DNA from: DATJGR01 sp041739525
GTDB taxonomy: Bacteria > Pseudomonadota > Gammaproteobacteria > Pseudomonadales > Azotimanducaceae
Length of the DNA stretch: 64,000 bases
Assembly: GCA_041739525.1 (NCBI GenBank)
Contig: JBGSNQ010000165.1
Coordinates: 36,821-100,820, forward strand
Reading direction: 5' to 3'
Position 1 is the first letter of the stretch, and the number at the start of each line of letters is the position of its first letter. Shown here one piece after another: positions 61,071 to 64,000 of the stretch. Both the position numbers and the translations under genes were made by a program. The notes below the pieces were generated by a model. The model had not been told where the DNA came from. It searched no databases and saw only the letters and a program-made list of their open reading frames with translations.

Positions 61071-61837
61071 ACATTCTGGATCTGAAGGGTGAGAACGCGC
61101 TGATCACCGGTGCCGGACAAGGTGTGGGTCGTCAGGTGGCGCTGCACTTCGCCGCGCACAATGCCGGCACCATTTACGTCAACGATTTCTCGGCCGAGCG
61201 CGCAGGCTCAGTGGTGGAGGAAATCAGATCGGCGGGCGGTCGCGCCGAAGCGGTCGCCTGCGACGTATCGGACTTCAACGCGATGCAGGCAAAACTCGAA
61301 CCGCTCGACATTCAGCTGTTGGTGAACAACGCGGGCAATGCCGGCGCGGATCCATCGAAAGTCGGCCGCGGCGAGTTCTGGGAACAGGCGCCGGAACAAT
61401 GGACGCCGTGGCTCGGCGTGAATCTGCTCGGTGTTTTGAACGCGTCGCGCCTGGTGCTGCCGAAGATGATCGGCAACAAACGCGGCAGCATCGTAACCAT
61501 CATTTCCGACGCCGGGCGTGTCGGCGAACCGCGCCTCGAGGTGTACAGCGCTGCAAAAGCCGGCGCCGCCGGGTTTTCGCGCGCACTCGCGAAATCGGCG
61601 GGCCGCCATTCCGTACGCGTCAACTGTGTCGCCATTTCAGCAACGCGCACACCTGCCACGTCGCGCGCGATGGACAACCCGGACTTCGCCAAGCGCGCGC
61701 TGTCGAACTACGTCATCCGCCGCTTCGGCGAACCATCCGACGTCGCGAACATGGTGCTGTTCCTGTCATCCGACGCAGCAAGCTGGGTAACCGGGCAAAC
61801 GTACCCGGTGAACGGCGGCTACGACTTCGGCATGTAA
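61067..61837 (+). CDS. Short-chain dehydrogenase/reductase
   Basis: SDR of 256 residues. The cofactor motif TGAGQGVG lies at about residues 14-21, NNAG at 86-89, and YSAAK gives the catalytic Tyr and Lys (about 161-165). A loop with NNAGNAGADPSKVGRGEFWEQAPEQW is longer than in typical SDRs, and SDAGRVGEPRLEVYSAAKAG surrounds the active site; both occur in acyl-CoA-processing SDRs near enoyl-CoA hydratases. The start overlaps the potassium-channel stop. The enoyl-CoA hydratase gene follows after 40 bp. Confidence 0.9.
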   Translation: MNILDLKGENALITGAGQGVGRQVALHFAAHNAGTIYVNDFSAERAGSVVEEIRSAGGRAEAVACDVSDFNAMQAKLEPLDIQLLVNNAGNAGADPSKVGRGEFWEQAPEQWTPWLGVNLLGVLNASRLVLPKMIGNKRGSIVTIISDAGRVGEPRLEVYSAAKAGAAGFSRALAKSAGRHSVRVNCVAISATRTPATSRAMDNPDFAKRALSNYVIRRFGEPSDVANMVLFLSSDAASWVTGQTYPVNGGYDFGM

Positions 61838-61877
61838 CCAACAATCGAATCTAACAATCAAATCAGGGGGAAGGACC

Positions 61878-62660
61878 ATGACTGAGCAGCGCGAGTATTT
61901 TCAGAGCGAAGTGGTCGACGGTCACATTCTGGTGATCACCATCGATCGGCCCGAAGCGCGCAACGCGTTCAACGGCGCAATGGCGGCGCAGCTAGAAGCG
62001 CTGATGGATCGCTACGAAGACGACGACGCCTTGTGGGTTGCCATCATCAAGGGTAACGGGCCTACCTTCTCCGCCGGCCAGGATCTCAAAGCCGCGCGCA
62101 CCGGCGACATGGGTGCCTCGAAAAAACGCGGCGGCTTCGGAATCATGGGCACGCCTCCGAAGAAGCCGATCATCGCTGCGATCGACGGCCAGGCACTTGC
62201 GGGCGGCATGGAGATGGTGCTGTCGTGCGATCTCATCGTCGCGACCGAAACATCGGTGTTCGGTCTCGCCGAAGCAAAGCGCGGCCTGCTGGCCATCGGT
62301 GGCGGTTGTTTCCGCCTGCCGCGCCGCGTGCCGTATCACGTCGCGATGGAAATGATCCTCACCGGCGAAACGAAAACCGCCGCCGAGATGCACACGCACG
62401 GTCTCGTCAACAAAGTGGTACCTCCCGGCAAGGCGCTCGAAGGGGCGCTGGAAATGGCGCGGATCATCGCGCGCAACAGTCCGGTGGCGGTGAAGGCCGC
62501 AAAAGAAATCGCGTTCCGCTCGGCGGCGGAACTGTGGACCGACGCGGACGGTTGGAAGAAGCAGCAGGAACCTTCGCGCGCCGTCATGCAGTCGGAAGAT
62601 CTGCAGGAAGGTCTGCGCGCATTCGCAGAGAAACGCGACGCAGTCTGGAAAGGGAGATGA
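61878..62660 (+). CDS. Enoyl-CoA hydratase/isomerase family protein
   Basis: Crotonase-fold protein of 260 residues. First oxyanion segment GPTFSAGQDLKAAR, second IDGQALAGGMEMVLSCDLIVATETSVFGLAEAKRGLLAIGGG. The usual acid/base Glu position holds AEAKRGL rather than PEVKLGL, which is common in crotonase relatives with hydrolase or isomerase roles. GGGGGAAGG stands nine bases before the ATG. It lies in an operon with an SDR and a nitronate monooxygenase. Confidence 0.9.
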   Translation: MTEQREYFQSEVVDGHILVITIDRPEARNAFNGAMAAQLEALMDRYEDDDALWVAIIKGNGPTFSAGQDLKAARTGDMGASKKRGGFGIMGTPPKKPIIAAIDGQALAGGMEMVLSCDLIVATETSVFGLAEAKRGLLAIGGGCFRLPRRVPYHVAMEMILTGETKTAAEMHTHGLVNKVVPPGKALEGALEMARIIARNSPVAVKAAKEIAFRSAAELWTDADGWKKQQEPSRAVMQSEDLQEGLRAFAEKRDAVWKGR

Positions 62661-62664
62661 CGTG

Positions 62665-63579
62665 ATGACGCTTCCCGCCTCCATCAGTCAGCGCCTGCGT
62701 TTGCCGCTCATCGCAGCGCCGATGCTGCTGGTCTCCGGTCCCGACCTCGTCATCGACGCGTGCCGCGCTGGCGTGATCGGTTCGTTCCCGACGAAGAACT
62801 GCCGTACGGTCGACGAACTCGAACGCTGGCTCGCGCGCATGCAGGAAGAAACGGAAGGCCGCGCGCCGTACGCGCCGAACCTCATCGTCCACAAGACGAA
62901 TACGCGCCTGCACGAAGACATGAAGCTGGTCGAGAAATACAAACCTGCGATGGTGATCACCAGCGTCGGCAGCCCCGCGCCGGTGATGGATACGATTCAC
63001 GCCGCCGGCGGACTGGTGTTTGCCGACGTCGCTTCGATGCGACATGTCGAACGTGCGCTGCAGGTGGGTGTAGACGGCCTGATTCTGTTGACCGCAGGTG
63101 CCGGCGGACAAACCGGCTGGGCGAATCCGTTGGCGTTCGTGCGCGCAGTGCGTTCGGTGTTCGACGGGCCGGTGGTGCTGGCGGGCGGCGTGGCGGACGG
63201 CGTCGCGTTGCGTGCGGCCATCGTGCTGGGCTGCGATCTCGCCTACATGGGCACGCGCTTCATCGCCACGAAACAGAGCCTCGCCGCACCGGGTTACAAG
63301 GACATGCTGGTGTCGTCATCGCTCGACGACATCGTGTTGTCGCGCGCGCTCACCGGTCTCGAAACGAATCTGCTGCGCCCCTCCGTTGAACTGGCAGGCA
63401 TGGACGCCAGCGGCGTCGGATCGCTCGACGCAGGGGCCGGCGGCATATCGGCGAATGCGCCCAAGCGCTGGAAGGACGTCTGGTCCGCCGGCCACACGGT
63501 GGCGCAGGTACACGACGTTCCCGACGTAGCAGAACTCGTCGATCGTGTCGCAGCGGAATACGCAGCGGCCACGCGCTAA
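62665..63579 (+). CDS. Nitronate monooxygenase (2-nitropropane dioxygenase family)
   Basis: FMN-dependent TIM-barrel enzyme of 304 residues. LIAAPMLLVSGPDLVIDACRAGVIGSFP is the typical start; DGLILLTAGAGGQTGWANPLAFVRAVR and VLAGGVADGVALRAAIVLGCDLAYMGTRFIAT are the FMN-phosphate regions. The family oxidises nitroalkanes or, in related members, acts on enoyl-type substrates such as fatty-acid derivatives. ATG 62665 is chosen over an adjacent GTG at 62662, with AAAGGGAG upstream. It lies 4 bp after the enoyl-CoA hydratase gene. Confidence 0.92.
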   Translation: MTLPASISQRLRLPLIAAPMLLVSGPDLVIDACRAGVIGSFPTKNCRTVDELERWLARMQEETEGRAPYAPNLIVHKTNTRLHEDMKLVEKYKPAMVITSVGSPAPVMDTIHAAGGLVFADVASMRHVERALQVGVDGLILLTAGAGGQTGWANPLAFVRAVRSVFDGPVVLAGGVADGVALRAAIVLGCDLAYMGTRFIATKQSLAAPGYKDMLVSSSLDDIVLSRALTGLETNLLRPSVELAGMDASGVGSLDAGAGGISANAPKRWKDVWSAGHTVAQVHDVPDVAELVDRVAAEYAAATR

Positions 63580-63593
63580 AGAGGAGGCACACC

Positions 63594-64000
63594 GTGCTGA
63601 GTGACTACCGGGTTCTCGATCTCACCGATGAGCGTGGCGCGCTATGCGGACAGCTGCTGGCCGATCTCGGTGCGCAAGTCGTGCGCGTGGAGCCACCCGG
63701 CGGCTCGCCGATGCGACACGCCCTGCCGGGCGAACTGATGTGGCAGGTTTACGCCCGCAACTGCCAGAGCATCTTCGTCGACCTCGCGTCCACAACCGGC
63801 AAAACGCAACTCGCCGATCTCGCCGCACGCGTCGACCTCATCGTCGACAACGGCGATGAAGCAGGCACCGCAGTCGCGCAATTGCAGGCCCGAAATCCCA
63901 AGCTCGTGCAGGTGTCGATCACTGCGTTCGGACGCACCGGGCCAAAGTGCGACTACGCCGCCACCGACCTGATCGTGCAGGCGGCATCGGGCGCGATGGC
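63594..64000 (+). CDS. Family III CoA-transferase, N-terminal part (runs off the window)
   Basis: Open frame from GTG 63594 to the window end. The translation reads like the N terminus of a CaiB/BaiF-type CoA-transferase: YRVLDLTDERGALCGQLLADLGAQVVRVEPPGG, FVDLAS, LIVDN, and VQVSITAFGRTGPKCDYAATDLIVQAASGAM. GAGGAGG lies eight bases before the GTG, supporting that start. The catalytic Asp is beyond the window. It is the fourth catabolic gene in the run after the SDR, enoyl-CoA hydratase and nitronate monooxygenase. Confidence 0.88.
   Translation, partial: MLSDYRVLDLTDERGALCGQLLADLGAQVVRVEPPGGSPMRHALPGELMWQVYARNCQSIFVDLASTTGKTQLADLAARVDLIVDNGDEAGTAVAQLQARNPKLVQVSITAFGRTGPKCDYAATDLIVQAASGAM

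Overview
The window looks like a chromosomal segment of a GC-rich gammaproteobacterium. Fused RlmKL, PntAB, CorA, RND and NodT-type efflux parts and a FlgO/TolB-TPR sensor protein all point that way. A relative of Steroidobacterales/Nevskiales/Xanthomonadales is my best guess, inferred from gene content and codon bias rather than a phylogenetic marker. I see no rRNA or tRNA genes, insertion sequences, prophage or CRISPR array. Genes are tightly packed on both strands, and no gene-free stretch exceeds about 240 bp.

Layout. 1-3.1 kb: end of a phytanoyl-CoA dioxygenase-type gene, an SDR, an MFS exporter and a glutathione S-transferase. 3.2-6.2 kb: secreted vanadium haloperoxidase and di-haem DHOR protein. 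6.3-12.6 kb: AraC regulator, RND pump with its adaptor, and a divergent TetR gene with two visible operator palindromes. 12.6-15.7 kb: four genes joined by ATGA overlaps (cytochrome c, CoA-transferase, enoyl-CoA hydratase, small membrane protein). 15.8-19 kb: DUF6178 protein and a CYP153-like P450 with a clear intrinsic terminator. 19-20.5 kb: REP-like tandem hairpins, a CinA-C/PncC-like protein and a two-gene nucleotidyltransferase module. 20.6-25.7 kb: TPR sensor, PQQ dehydrogenase and outer-membrane protein. 25.9-31.2 kb: rlmKL and pntAB. 31.2-32.3 kb: a redoxin gene split by one in-frame TGA exactly at its redox motif, followed by a SECIS-like hairpin; this is the best candidate for something new. 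32.3-37 kb: small proteins, RidA, an LLM oxidoreductase, a GPH-type transporter and a BphB-like dehydrogenase. 37-40 kb: visibly more AT-rich small genes separated by attC-like sites, a cassette cluster without an integrase in view. 40-46 kb: FAD monooxygenase, CorA, sulfotransferase, LLM oxidoreductase and a spinster-type MFS. 46-55 kb: SDRs, a Rieske fusion, a large Vgb-like haem-site protein, a serine hydrolase, and a thiolase-fold protein lacking the nucleophilic Cys next to a DUF35 partner. 55-64 kb: a long co-directional run of membrane and efflux genes, then an SDR, enoyl-CoA hydratase, nitronate monooxygenase and the start of a second CoA-transferase.

How the genes may work together. 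Many genes belong to oxidative, CoA-linked breakdown of hydrophobic compounds such as alkanes, isoprenoids, steroids or aromatics: PhyH, CYP153-like P450, five SDRs, two enoyl-CoA hydratases, two family III CoA-transferases, a thiolase/DUF35 pair, two LLM flavoenzymes, nitronate monooxygenase, FAD monooxygenase and sulfotransferase. Exporters for toxic compounds sit among them. No acyl-CoA dehydrogenase, acyl-CoA synthetase or ring-hydroxylating dioxygenase is visible, so no complete pathway is encoded here and the substrate cannot be named.
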